In this document: positions 1 through 10,875 of the stretch, in pieces | How positions within the stretch are numbered: the first letter of the stretch is position 1 | Layout: every line of letters starts with the position of its first letter | From: Thermoleophilia bacterium | GTDB lineage: Bacteria; Actinomycetota; Thermoleophilia; Gaiellales; Gaiellaceae | Direction: 5' to 3' | NCBI GenBank assembly: GCA_025929425.1 | Contig: JAICME010000005.1 | Span: 1-47,384, forward strand | DNA: 47,384 nt | The notes under the pieces: generated by a model | What the model was told of the DNA's origin: nothing | The model's input: the letters and a program-made list of their open reading frames with translations, nothing else | The model's database searches: none | Made by a program: the position numbers and the translations under genes

Positions 1-1
1 G

Positions 2-1852
2 CAGTCGCGGCCCGGCGTGCTCGGCTGGGTGATGACGACCGACCACAAGCGGATCGGGCTTCTCTACTTCTGGACGACGCTCGTCCTCTTCGGCGCTGGC
101 GGCGCCGAAGCGCTCCTAATCCGCACCCAGCTGATCCAGCCGAACCAGCACGTCGTCGGCCCGTCCACCTACGACCAGCTCTTCACGATGCACGGGTTGA
201 CGATGATCTTCTTCTTCATCATCCCGATGACGACGGGGGCGTTCGGCAACTACCTGCTCCCGCTGATGCTCGGCGCGAGGGACATGGCGTTCCCGCGGAT
301 GAATGCGCTCAGCTTCTGGATCTTCCTCGGCTCGGGGATCTTCATCTACACGAGCCTCTTCCTCGGGATTGCGCCGAATGCGGGCTGGTTCGACTACGTA
401 CCGCTGGCGAACAGCCAGTTCGACCCGGGCCACGCGATCGACTTCTATTGCCTCGGGATCATCTTCAACGGCATCTCGTCGACGCTGACGGCGGCGAACT
501 TCATCGTGACGATCCTCAAGATGCGCGCGCCCGGCATGTCCTTCAACCGGATGCCGCTCTTCTGCTTCGCGTTTCTCGCGGCGTCGTGGGGGCTCCTCTT
601 CGCGCTGCCCTCGCTCAGCGCGGACACGATCTTCCTCTTCCTCGACCGCAACATCGGCACGCACTTCTTCGACGTCGCGAAGGGCGGTTCGACGCTGCTC
701 TGGCAGCACCTGTTCTGGATCTTCGGCCACCCCGAGGTCTACATCCTCATCGTCCCCGCGTTCGGAATCGCAACGGAGATCATCCCCGCGTTCACCCAGC
801 GGCGTGTCGTCGCGTTCCCGCTCGTCGCGGTCGCCGAGCTGCTCGTCGTCTTCATCGGCTTCGGCGTCTGGGCGCACCACATGTTCGCGACGGGAATGCC
901 GACGATCACGGTCGTCTTCTTCGCCGCAGCGACGGCGGTCGTCGTGATCCCGAGCACGATCCAGGTCTTCGCCTGGTGCATGACCTTCATCACCGGCAAC
1001 GCGCGGTTCAAGACGCCGCTGCTCTTCATCGCCGGCTTCATCTTCATGTTCGTCGCCGGCGGCCTGACCGGGATCATGTTCCTGGCGGTGCCGTTCGACC
1101 AGCAGGTGACGGACACCTACTTCGTCATCGCGCACTTCCACTACATCATCTTCGGTGCCGCCGTCTTCCCGATCTTCGGCGGCATGTACTTCTGGTTCCC
1201 GAAGGTGACGGGGAAGCTCTACTTCGAGCTGCCCGGCCAGATCAGCTTCTGGATCATCTTCCTCGGGACGAACCTCCTCTTCTTCCCGATGCACATCGTC
1301 GGGCTCGAGGGGATGCCGCGGCGGAACTACACGTATCCGTCGGGGCTCGGGTGGGGGTCGGAGAACCTCGCCGAGACGATCGGCTCCTACATCACGACGG
1401 TCGGGATCCTGCTGCTGCTCGTCAACCTCGTCGTGAGCTACTTCCGCGGGCCCCCCGCCGGCCCTGATCCGTGGCACGGCGCGACGCTCGAATGGACGAT
1501 CTCGTCGCCGCCGCCCGAGTACAACTTCGCGGTCATCCCGAAGGTTTCGAGCGCCTACGCGAACTGGGACGTCGAGGACCGGGAGGAGGACCGGCGCAAG
1601 CTCGCGGAGGGGATCATGGTGCTCGAGCAGGGGCACGAACAGCCCGTGAGCTCTCCCGTCGACGGCTGGTGGGCCGAGATCGTCGAGATGCCGCACGACT
1701 CCCCGTGGCCGATCGTTCTCGCCCTCGCGCTGTCGATCGTCTTCATCCTCCTGCTGCTCCATCTCTGGATGGGGACGGCCTTCGCATTGGCGGGAGTCAT
1801 GCTCGCGCTGCTCGGGTGGCACGGCGAAGAGCCCCAGGAGAGCGAGGCCTAG
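2..1852 (+). CDS. ctaD: Cytochrome c oxidase subunit I (aa3 type), 5'-partial
   Basis: Catalytic subunit of the heme-copper terminal oxidase: reduces O2 to water with electrons from cytochrome c and pumps protons across the membrane. The frame is open to the left edge (QSRPG precedes the GTG at 17), so the true start is probably outside the window. Seen: the TTDHKRIG N-terminal signature, the low-spin heme His in MHGLTMIFFF, HPEVY (CuB His, proton-channel Glu and cross-linked Tyr, an A1-family feature), the CuB pair HH in WAHHMF, and HFHYIIFG with the heme a3 and heme a ligands. About 60 C-terminal residues add two hydrophobic helices beyond the 12-helix core. First gene of a tight ctaD-ctaE-hyp-qcrCAB operon; subunit II (ctaC) is presumably upstream of the window. 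Confidence 0.97.
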   Translation, partial: QSRPGVLGWVMTTDHKRIGLLYFWTTLVLFGAGGAEALLIRTQLIQPNQHVVGPSTYDQLFTMHGLTMIFFFIIPMTTGAFGNYLLPLMLGARDMAFPRMNALSFWIFLGSGIFIYTSLFLGIAPNAGWFDYVPLANSQFDPGHAIDFYCLGIIFNGISSTLTAANFIVTILKMRAPGMSFNRMPLFCFAFLAASWGLLFALPSLSADTIFLFLDRNIGTHFFDVAKGGSTLLWQHLFWIFGHPEVYILIVPAFGIATEIIPAFTQRRVVAFPLVAVAELLVVFIGFGVWAHHMFATGMPTITVVFFAAATAVVVIPSTIQVFAWCMTFITGNARFKTPLLFIAGFIFMFVAGGLTGIMFLAVPFDQQVTDTYFVIAHFHYIIFGAAVFPIFGGMYFWFPKVTGKLYFELPGQISFWIIFLGTNLLFFPMHIVGLEGMPRRNYTYPSGLGWGSENLAETIGSYITTVGILLLLVNLVVSYFRGPPAGPDPWHGATLEWTISSPPPEYNFAVIPKVSSAYANWDVEDREEDRRKLAEGIMVLEQGHEQPVSSPVDGWWAEIVEMPHDSPWPIVLALALSIVFILLLLHLWMGTAFALAGVMLALLGWHGEEPQESEA

Positions 1853-1854
1853 CC

Positions 1855-2505
1855 GTGGCCGACTACGTCGCAGGCGGAGTGTCCGAGCGGGTCGTCCCGC
1901 GCACGACCGAGGCGCGCAACGCGGGCGAGGTGTCTCTCCTCGTGGGACGGCGGCGCGGGCCGAGCGTGGCGTTCTGGGGCATGGCGATGCTGATCGCGAG
2001 CGAGGCGACGCTCTTCGGCACCTTCATCGGCTCGTACTACTACCTCCGCTTCAGCACGCACCACTGGCCGCCGCCGGGGACGCCGGAGCCGCGCGTCGTC
2101 GTACCGCTGATCCTCGCGGGAGTCCTGGCGACCACGAGCCTGCCGATGCAGCTCGCGGCGACGGCCGCGCGGCGGGGGAGGCTCTGGGCCACGCGGTTCC
2201 TGCTCGTGTGGGCGCTCGTCGTCCAGGTCGGCTACCTCGTCTACGAGGTGCACGACTACGCGCACCAGCTGCAGCACTCCGTGCCGCAGGACAACGCGTA
2301 CAGCTCGATCTACTACACGCTGCTCGGCGCCGACCACGTCCACGTCGCGGTCGGGATCGTCCTCGTCGTCTGGCTCTCCTGGAAGCTCGTGCGCGGACTG
2401 ACGATGTACCGGCTGAATGCGATCCAGACGATCGCGATCTACTGGCACGCCGTCAACCTCCTGACCCTGATCGTGATCGGGGTCCTGACCAGCGCGACGA
2501 TATGA
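1855..2505 (+). CDS. ctaE: Cytochrome c oxidase subunit III
   Basis: Membrane subunit III of the aa3 oxidase, which stabilises the catalytic core. 216 aa. The GTG at 1855 lies 2 nt after the ctaD stop, with AGGAG upstream inside ctaD; the longer ORF in the track (from 1471) overlaps ctaD and is not the real start. Seen: five hydrophobic segments, the FWGMAMLIASEATLFG first helix with its conserved Glu, the HxxHVxxG-type motif in GADHVHVAVG, and a terminal YWHAVNLLTLIVIG helix typical of subunit III. The last codon overlaps the next start (ATGA), which suggests translational coupling. Confidence 0.95.
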   Translation: MADYVAGGVSERVVPRTTEARNAGEVSLLVGRRRGPSVAFWGMAMLIASEATLFGTFIGSYYYLRFSTHHWPPPGTPEPRVVVPLILAGVLATTSLPMQLAATAARRGRLWATRFLLVWALVVQVGYLVYEVHDYAHQLQHSVPQDNAYSSIYYTLLGADHVHVAVGIVLVVWLSWKLVRGLTMYRLNAIQTIAIYWHAVNLLTLIVIGVLTSATI

Positions 2506-2948
2506 GCGGGCCGGCGTACCCGGACTACTCCACTCGCATCGGGCGCTTCTCGCTGCGCCGGCTCAGCGTCGTCCAATGGGTGGGGGTGATGGTCGCTCCG
2601 CTCGCGTGGACGGGGCAGCACGTCGTCGGCTACGGAGTGGGTCAGGCTCGCTGCGAGGTCGGAGCGGCCTGGAACATCGGCTTCGACACCTGGCAGCTCG
2701 CGATCCTCGCCGCCGCGGGCCTGCTGATCCTGATCTCGGAGGCGGCCGCCGTCACCGTCTTCGTCGCGACGCGCGAGGTGAACTACGGCGACGGGCCGCC
2801 GGACGACGGACGCCTGGCCGGAGTCGTGCCCGCGAGCCGGCTCCATTTCTTCGCCACGGCGGCGATGGTCGCGAACGTCCTCTTCCTGGCGGTCGTGCTC
2901 CTCGACGGTCTGGCCTCGGTCTTCGACTCGCTATGCGTGCAGTCGTAA
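2502..2948 (+). CDS. Small membrane protein in the oxidase/bc1 operon, function unknown
   Basis: 148-aa protein starting in an ATGA overlap with ctaE and overlapping the qcrC start by 16 nt, so it is almost certainly co-translated with both complexes. Three hydrophobic segments are visible (about residues 24-48, 66-90 and 112-138). The first contains WTGQHVVGYG. One Cys lies in QARCEVG and one near the end (DSLCVQS). I recognise no named family. Its position between subunit III and the bc1 genes suggests an accessory subunit or assembly factor of the oxidase or of a bc1-aa3 supercomplex; this is inference from context only. Confidence 0.8.
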   Translation: MSGPAYPDYSTRIGRFSLRRLSVVQWVGVMVAPLAWTGQHVVGYGVGQARCEVGAAWNIGFDTWQLAILAAAGLLILISEAAAVTVFVATREVNYGDGPPDDGRLAGVVPASRLHFFATAAMVANVLFLAVVLLDGLASVFDSLCVQS

Positions 2949-3721
2949 CGATCGCGATTCTCGTCGGCGCCGGGCTGCTCGGCACAGGCTCTGCCGGTGC
3001 GGCCTCCGGCCCGCCGAGAAAGCCGCTCGCCGCGTATGGCTACCACCTCTACGGGGAGTACTGCCTCTCGTGCCACGGGGCGAACGCGGCCGGACGCATG
3101 AACCAGACCTCGACGTCGAGCGGGAGCGGGCCCGGTCGGGAGCAGAAGCAGCAGAACGGCATCGGGCCGTCGCTGCAGGGCGTGGGCGCCCTCGCCGCGG
3201 ACTTCTATCTCCGCACCGGCTACATGCCGCTCCGGCACATCGGCATGCAGCCCCGCCGGGAGCCGGTCTTCCTGAGCAACCACCAGATCCGCGCGCTCGT
3301 CGCCTACATCGCGAGCTTCGGCGGCCCACCGATTCCGAAGCCGCAGCCGCAGACCGGTGACGTCTCGAAGGGCCTGGAGCTCTTCACCGAGCACTGCGCC
3401 GGCTGTCATCAGGTCGTCGCCCAGGGCGGGGTCGTCACGGGCGCGCTGCCGCCCGCGCTCGTCAACGCCACACCGAGGCAGGTGGCCGAAGCGGTGCGGA
3501 TCGGGCCGTACGTGATGCCGAAGTTCTCGCAACGCGATCTCACGGATCGACAGCTCGACTCGATCGTCCGCTACGTCGAGTTCACGAAGAACCCATCCCG
3601 TCCCGGCGGCTGGGGACTGGGCTACCTCGGGCCCGTCCCCGAGGGGCTCGTGACGTGGTTCATCGCGATTCCGGCGCTGATCGTGCTCTGCCTGCTGCTC
3701 GGACGGAGGTTGCGCTCGTGA
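2933..3721 (+). CDS. qcrC: Cytochrome bc1 complex di-heme cytochrome c subunit
   Basis: Electron carrier of the actinobacterial bc1 complex, passing electrons from the Rieske protein to the oxidase. 262 aa. Seen: an N-terminal signal/anchor segment (residues 4-24), two c-type heme sites CLSCH (about residue 44) and CAGCH (about residue 155), a Met-rich region GYMPL typical of the heme-ligand loop, and a C-terminal helix (TWFIAIPALIVLCLLLG) with basic residues after it. The two CxxCH motifs plus C-terminal anchor match the fused QcrC that replaces soluble cytochrome c in Actinobacteria. The ATG at 2933 overlaps the preceding gene; the stop overlaps the qcrA GTG. Confidence 0.94.
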   Translation: MRAVVTIAILVGAGLLGTGSAGAASGPPRKPLAAYGYHLYGEYCLSCHGANAAGRMNQTSTSSGSGPGREQKQQNGIGPSLQGVGALAADFYLRTGYMPLRHIGMQPRREPVFLSNHQIRALVAYIASFGGPPIPKPQPQTGDVSKGLELFTEHCAGCHQVVAQGGVVTGALPPALVNATPRQVAEAVRIGPYVMPKFSQRDLTDRQLDSIVRYVEFTKNPSRPGGWGLGYLGPVPEGLVTWFIAIPALIVLCLLLGRRLRS

Positions 3722-4725
3722 CCCGGCTTCGGAACGCGATCATCTCGGCGCTCGTGCTCCTCCTCGGTCGGGCCCGTCGGCGGCGACCGAGGCGGGAGGA
3801 GACGCGCATCGTGCCGCCCCAGCCCGGCCATCTCGCCGCCGAACTCGCCGTGCTCGCCCTGCTCGGCCTCTCGTCGTCTTGTGCGATCGCATTCATCCTC
3901 GTCTACGCGCTCGGGGATTCGATCCCGAACGAGACGCAGTTCCTCGGCGCGGCGCTCGGGCTCGCGCTTCTCTGTCTCGCCACGGCGCTGATCCTCGTCG
4001 GGCTCAAGCTCGTCCCGAGCGAGGAGGTGGCGGAGGAGTACCCGCCGCACGAGCACCCGCATGAACAGCAGCTGATCGCGGAGGTGATCGACGAGAGCGG
4101 CACGCGCTTCACGCGGTCGCGCTTCTTCAAGCTCGGCCTGCTCGGTGCGGGAGGGACACTCGGGCTCGCGATCCTCGCGCCCGCCGTCTCGTTCGGGCCG
4201 CTCTTCCGCGTCGGCGACTTCCTCCAGACCCCGTGGCGCCGTGGACGCCGTCTCGTCGACGAGACCGGCAAGCCCTACAAGGCGTCGGACATCTCGGAGA
4301 AGAACTTCTACCTCGCCTTCCCCGAAGGCACGAGCGACGAGGAGAAGGAGCAGATGGCGGCCTCGCTCGTCGTGATCCGGCTGCCGCAGAAGGAGCTCCG
4401 GCTGCCGTCGCACCTGAAGGGCTACGACGCGAACGGGATCCTCGCCTACTCGCGGATCTGCACGCACGCCGGCTGCGCGATCACGCTCTACCGCGCGCCG
4501 CTCTTCCAGCCCGACGAACCGAGGCCGGCGCTCGTCTGTCCCTGCCACTACTCGACGTTCGACCCCGCGACGGGCGGCACCGTCACCTTCGGTCCGGCCG
4601 GACGCGACCTGCCGCTCTTGCCCGTCTACAAGGACTCGAAGGGTTACCTGCGCGCGAAGGGCAACTTCGACGGGCCGGTCGGGCCGTCGTGGTGGGGTGT
4701 CCGGCTCTGGAAGGCGCAGCCGTGA
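3718..4725 (+). CDS. qcrA: Rieske iron-sulfur subunit of the bc1 complex
   Basis: Carries the 2Fe-2S cluster that takes the first electron from quinol at the Qo site. 335 aa. Seen: three hydrophobic segments (about 43-64, 77-98 and 137-158), the actinobacterial arrangement, in contrast to the single helix of proteobacterial Rieske proteins. A Tat-like stretch (TRSRFFKLGLLG) precedes the third helix. The cluster motifs are CTHAGC (box 1) and CPCHYSTFD (box 2) in the C-terminal domain. The GTG start at 3718 is in a GTGA overlap with qcrC; the gene ends in the same type of overlap with qcrB. Confidence 0.96.
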   Translation: MTRLRNAIISALVLLLGRARRRRPRREETRIVPPQPGHLAAELAVLALLGLSSSCAIAFILVYALGDSIPNETQFLGAALGLALLCLATALILVGLKLVPSEEVAEEYPPHEHPHEQQLIAEVIDESGTRFTRSRFFKLGLLGAGGTLGLAILAPAVSFGPLFRVGDFLQTPWRRGRRLVDETGKPYKASDISEKNFYLAFPEGTSDEEKEQMAASLVVIRLPQKELRLPSHLKGYDANGILAYSRICTHAGCAITLYRAPLFQPDEPRPALVCPCHYSTFDPATGGTVTFGPAGRDLPLLPVYKDSKGYLRAKGNFDGPVGPSWWGVRLWKAQP

Positions 4726-6149
4726 CCGCCTCTCGCGGAGCGCCGATGACGCGCCGGGGCGTCCGGTGGGTCGACCAGCGCACCGCGAGCGCTCCGCTCC
4801 TGCGCAAGGCGTTGCGCTATCTCTTCCCCGACCACTGGTCGTTCCTCCTCGGCGAGGTCGCGCTGTACGCGTTCGTCGTCCTCGTCGCGACCGGGATCTA
4901 CCTGACCTTCTTCTTCGTCGACTCGACGAAGGAGGTCGTCTTTCGCGGCGACTATTACCCGCCGCTCTACGGACAGAAGATGAGCGAGGCCTACGCGTCG
5001 GTCGTGCACCTCTCGCTCGCGGTGCGCGCGGGTTTGCTGCTCCGGCAGACGCACCACTGGGCAGCCAACATCTTCATCGCGGCGATCGTTCTCCATCTGT
5101 TCCGGATCTTCTTCACGGGTGCGTACCGAAAGCCGCGCGAGCTGACGTACTGGCTCGGCGTGACGATGCTCACGCTCGCGCTCCTCGAGGCGTACCTGGG
5201 CTACTCGCTCGTCGACGATCTCATGTCGGGGATGGGGCTCGTGATCGGCTACTCGGTCGGGCTCGCGATCCCGTTCGTCGGCCAGAACCTCATGAACTGG
5301 CTGTTCGACGGGATGTTCCCGGGCAGTCCCAAGCTCTGGCCGCGGATGTACATCGCGCACGTGCTGATCTTCCCGATCCTGATCGGACTGCTGCTCGGGG
5401 CGCACCTGCTGCTCGTCGCGATGCGGCACCACACGCAGTTTCGGCGCACGAAGGCGCAGACCGAGCACACCATCGTCGGCGTGCCGGCGTTTCCGGGCCA
5501 GGCGCCGCGCTCGCTCGGACTGATGGTCGGGACGACCGGGATCCTCTTCCTGCTGGGCGGTCTCGTCCAGATCAACCCGATCTGGCTCTGGGGCCCGTAC
5601 CACACGTACTCCTCGACGAACGGCGCGCAGCCGGACTGGTATCTCGGCTGGCTCATCGGCGCCTTGCGACTCGTCCCGGGGTTCGACCTCACGATCGCCG
5701 GCTACACGCTCGTGCCGAATCCGTTCTGGGGCGGTGCCGCCTTCCCGCTCGTCGTCTTCGGCTTCCTCTACCTCTGGCCGTGGCTCGAACGGAAGTTCAC
5801 CGGCGACGAGGCGTTCCACAACCTCCTCGACGGGCCGCGGGACGCGCCGGCCCGCACGGGCATCGGGGTGGGCGTGGTCAGCTGGGTCGTGCTCGTCTTC
5901 TTCGCGGGGTCCTCCGACCGCGTCTTCGTCACGTTCGGGCTCTCGTATACCGGCCAGATCTGGGCGTACCGGATCCTGGTCTGGGTGTTGCCCGCGCTGT
6001 TCGGGCTCGTCGCGTGGTGGATCTGCAAGGAGCTGCAGGCGAGCGAGCGAGTGGTGCGTGTACGCCACGAGGCGGAGGCCGAGGCGCGTCTCGCCCGAAT
6101 GCGACGGAGCTCCGAGCCGCCCCGAGACCCGAGCACACTCGAGTCGTAA
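4722..6149 (+). CDS. qcrB: Cytochrome b subunit of the bc1 complex
   Basis: Quinol-oxidising, heme b-containing membrane subunit. 475 aa, longer than the split b6 form, as usual in Actinobacteria. Seen: heme ligand pairs in RQTHHWAANIF / VLHLFRIFFTGAYRKPRE and in YIAHVLIFP / GAHLLLVAMRHH. The Qo-site motif is PDWY (PDWYLGW) in place of mitochondrial PEWY, the usual form in Gram-positive lineages. The C-terminal tail is cytoplasmic and charged. GTG at 4722 is in a GTGA overlap with qcrA; an ATG at 4746 is an alternative start. Last gene of the operon, followed by a palindrome pair before the convergent kinase gene. Confidence 0.96.
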   Translation: MTASRGAPMTRRGVRWVDQRTASAPLLRKALRYLFPDHWSFLLGEVALYAFVVLVATGIYLTFFFVDSTKEVVFRGDYYPPLYGQKMSEAYASVVHLSLAVRAGLLLRQTHHWAANIFIAAIVLHLFRIFFTGAYRKPRELTYWLGVTMLTLALLEAYLGYSLVDDLMSGMGLVIGYSVGLAIPFVGQNLMNWLFDGMFPGSPKLWPRMYIAHVLIFPILIGLLLGAHLLLVAMRHHTQFRRTKAQTEHTIVGVPAFPGQAPRSLGLMVGTTGILFLLGGLVQINPIWLWGPYHTYSSTNGAQPDWYLGWLIGALRLVPGFDLTIAGYTLVPNPFWGGAAFPLVVFGFLYLWPWLERKFTGDEAFHNLLDGPRDAPARTGIGVGVVSWVVLVFFAGSSDRVFVTFGLSYTGQIWAYRILVWVLPALFGLVAWWICKELQASERVVRVRHEAEAEARLARMRRSSEPPRDPSTLES

Positions 6150-6155
6150 CCGAGG

Positions 6156-6299
6156 CCGGTGGCAGCCACTGCACGCCGACGTAACGACTTCCCGGCGAAT
6201 GTGCGACTGCGAAAACGGCTTGAACAGTGTCGTTCAGCCGATCTGTCTGCGTTGAGCGCCTCCTGTTCGTGACGCTTTCGTGAAGGTGGCTGCCACCGG
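6156..6299. repeat. 14-bp inverted repeat flanking the convergent intergenic region
   Basis: CCGGTGGCAGCCAC at 6156-6169 and its exact reverse complement at 6286-6299, 116 nt apart. Each arm is itself palindromic around one central base (GGTGGC-A-GCCACT and GGTGGC-T-GCCACC). One copy lies 8 nt after the qcrB stop and the other next to the kinase stop, so the arrangement is nearly symmetric between two convergent genes. No ORF or tRNA is visible between the arms. It could act as a bidirectional 3'-end structure or be a small repetitive element. Confidence 0.6.
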
Positions 6300-6301
6300 T
6301 C

Positions 6302-6820
6302 TCAGGCGATGCGTGCCGCCAGCGCGTCGATGTCGATCGGATTGGTCGTCTCGATCCGGATCGTTTTGCCTGGGAGCTCGAGAGGGTCGTGCCGTCCGGA
6401 GGCGACCGCTTTGCGCAGGGCGTCGATCCGCTCCGCGTCGACGTGGCCCGGATGCCTCTCGCGTGCCGCGTAGCGCTCGACGAGCAGCTCGAGTGGCGCG
6501 CTGCAGTGAACCTGGACGAAGCGGGCCGGCAGCGCCGAAAGTCGCACCTCCGCCTCGCCGCGGACGAAGTTGGCCTCCAGCACGAGGCCCGCGCCGGCGC
6601 TCACGGACTCCTCGACGAGGGCTTCGAGGACGAGATACGTCGCTGCGCCGAGCCGCTGTGACCAGGCGAGATCGCCGGTGCCCAGGCCGTCGAAGAGCGC
6701 CTCCTTGACCGTGTCCTTCGTGATCAGCGGCAGCCGGAGTCGCGCTGCGAGCTCGCGCGCGATCGTCGTCTTCCCCGCTGCCGGCGGCCCGGTGACGACC
6801 ACCACCAGGGGTGTCTCCAC
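6302..6820 (-). CDS. P-loop NTPase of the small-molecule kinase type
   Basis: 172-aa AAA_33/zeta-toxin-like P-loop kinase of unknown substrate. Seen: Walker A GPPAAGKTT at residues 11-19, followed by IARELAARL; a KDTVKEALFDGLG segment as in gluconate or shikimate-type kinases; VLEANF resembling the strand-2 acceptor region; a lid with several Arg residues (ERYAARERHPGH). GTG start at 6820 (METPLVVVV). It follows acnA by 5 nt on the same strand and probably shares its transcript, but no functional link to aconitase is evident. The GHxD residues after the lid recur in uncharacterised members. Confidence 0.85.
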   Translation of the reverse strand: METPLVVVVTGPPAAGKTTIARELAARLRLPLITKDTVKEALFDGLGTGDLAWSQRLGAATYLVLEALVEESVSAGAGLVLEANFVRGEAEVRLSALPARFVQVHCSAPLELLVERYAARERHPGHVDAERIDALRKAVASGRHDPLELPGKTIRIETTNPIDIDALAARIA

Positions 6821-6825
6821 GAGGT

Positions 6826-9516
<2,691 letters not shown>

Positions 9517-9603
9517 GCATCGATTCAAGCAGAGGCGCGCTTCCGCTCGCCCTGCTTGCCCGCGTGAGCCGGTTCAGCGTGACGAGCAAGAAGTTGAATT
9601 AGG

Positions 9604-10504
9604 TCACAGCCGGGGCATGAGCTCGCGCGCCGCGAACTCGGCGAACTCCTACTGGTTGTCCCCGATCTGGTGGATGTAGACGTGCGTGAAGCCGGCCTCT
9701 TCGTACTTGCGAATCAGCTCGAGGTACGGCTCCGGATCCGGGCCGGCAGGCGTCGACTCGGCGACGTCGGCGACGGTGACGTTCGCGGCCGACTCCTCGA
9801 AGTTGCGCGGAGCCGGCAGCTCCTGGCCGCCCGAGCCCGCGAGCGCGAGGTTCGGCCACAGCCTGTGCGCGCTCGTGGCCCGCCTCCTCGTCTTCGTCGT
9901 AGGCGATGTGGATCATCCCGAGCTTCGGCTTCCGCTCCCGCCCGCTGCCTCGAACTCCTCGACGACCTCGCTGGGGTTTCGACGCCGCGAGATAGATCTC
10001 GGCCTGCTGCTCGGGCACGGTGTAGAGGCGCGCACCCTGCACCGTGTAGTGGTCGCCACGGTGCGTGATCTCCTCCCCCGTCCACAACTGGCGGATCACG
10101 TTCACGGCCTCCTCGAGCATCTCGAGCCGCTCCCACGGCAGGGGCCAGCGCGCGCCCCGTTACGTGTTCGTTGAGGTTTTCGCCGGTGCCGACCCCGAGG
10201 AAGAAGCGGCCGGGCATCATGCACGCAACGGTCGCCGCGACCTGCGCCACGATCGCCGGGTGGGGTGGATCCGAATCAGCGGGCAGGTGACCCCGGTTCC
10301 GACGCGGATCTTCTCTGTCGCCTGCGCGATCCCGCCGAGCGTCGACCATACGAACGGGTTCTGCCCCTGGTCGCTCACCCACGGATGGAAGTGATCCGAG
10401 ACGAGGGCGAACGTGAAGCCCGCCTCTTCGGCGATCCGAGCCTGCCGGACCAGCTCGGTCGGCGGATGGTCTTCGGACGAAAGGGCGAAGCCGAGCTCCA
10501 TCAT
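9604..10504 (-). pseudogene. Decayed F420-dependent LLM-class oxidoreductase
   Basis: A complete family member can be pieced together only by changing frame. The pieces run MMELGFALSSEDHPP... (10504 to about 10258), HPAIVAQVAATVACMMPGR with GVGTGENLNEHVTG, WERLEMLEEAVNVIRQLW to IYLAASKP, a short SEVVEEFEAAGG piece, RKPKLGMIHIAYDEDEEAGH, then RLWPNLALAGSGG to HVYIHQIGDNQ. That gives five frame changes. There is a TAG in the last block (GDNQ-stop-EFAEFAARELMPRL) and the segment that normally carries GDG-type residues after LAASKP is missing. The family resembles the F420-dependent glucose-6-phosphate dehydrogenase relatives (inferred from motifs). Sequencing error is unlikely to explain a deletion plus many shifts. 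Divergent from the DUF2795 gene. Confidence 0.88.
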
Positions 10505-10551
10505 CCCGAAGTACCTGTTTGCCGCGACGGCAAACGAGGCATCGACCATTG

Positions 10552-10875
10552 ATGGACTTCGCCGCGGTGGCCGAACTGCAGGTGCTGCTCGAGGGTGTTC
10601 CCCTCCCGAACGAGCGCTCCAGCCTCCTCAGGTACGCAACCCACGAAGGCGCGTCCTGGCAGCAGTTGGCGCTCCTTCGACAGTTGCCCGAGCGAAAGTT
10701 CGACAACCTCGACGAGCTTGCCGAGGAGCTCATCGGCGTTCAGCCGCCGCGCGAGGACGAGGTGCCGCACCGGCCCCGCGAGGAGAGCGGGGCTCCGCCC
10801 GGCGGCGATTCGTATACGCGGGCCCATCCCGCAAGCGGCCGCGTGCGCGACCTCGACGCCGTCAGCGGCGACTGA
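10552..10875 (+). CDS. DUF2795-family small protein
   Basis: 107-aa soluble protein. The N-terminal 65 residues (VAELQVLLEGVPLP..SSLLRYATHEGA..QQLALLRQLPERKFDNLDELAEEL) match the DUF2795 pattern: a helix, a short LEGV turn, a 'leave one residue per gap' helical pair and the PxREFxNxxEL ending. The C-terminal tail is Pro/Arg-rich and probably disordered. The ATG at 10552 is chosen because the upstream in-frame residues (MPRRQTRHRPL) lie outside the domain and overlap the pseudogene promoter region. The biochemical role of the family is unknown. It ends inside the 3' end of the convergent FDH operon (14-nt overlap). Confidence 0.75.
   Translation: MDFAAVAELQVLLEGVPLPNERSSLLRYATHEGASWQQLALLRQLPERKFDNLDELAEELIGVQPPREDEVPHRPREESGAPPGGDSYTRAHPASGRVRDLDAVSGD

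Noticed and set aside
116-1822. Long antisense ORF (568 aa) opposite ctaD
   Set aside because: High-GC shadow frame: Arg/Glu/Asp-rich with no domain. ctaD is certain. The same applies to 4644..6068, 7459..9507, 14120..16270, 19838..21634, 25980..28160 and 33786..35372.
6170-6285. tRNA (including tRNA-Sec) in the intergenic region between the 14-bp repeats
   Set aside because: No acceptor stem, TTCGA loop or CCA-like end could be assembled; only palindromes are visible.
9604-10504. LLM oxidoreductase UAG or frame changes as another selenoprotein/recoding case
   Set aside because: The stop is UAG at a non-redox position and there are several frameshifts plus a deletion, so this is decay, not recoding.
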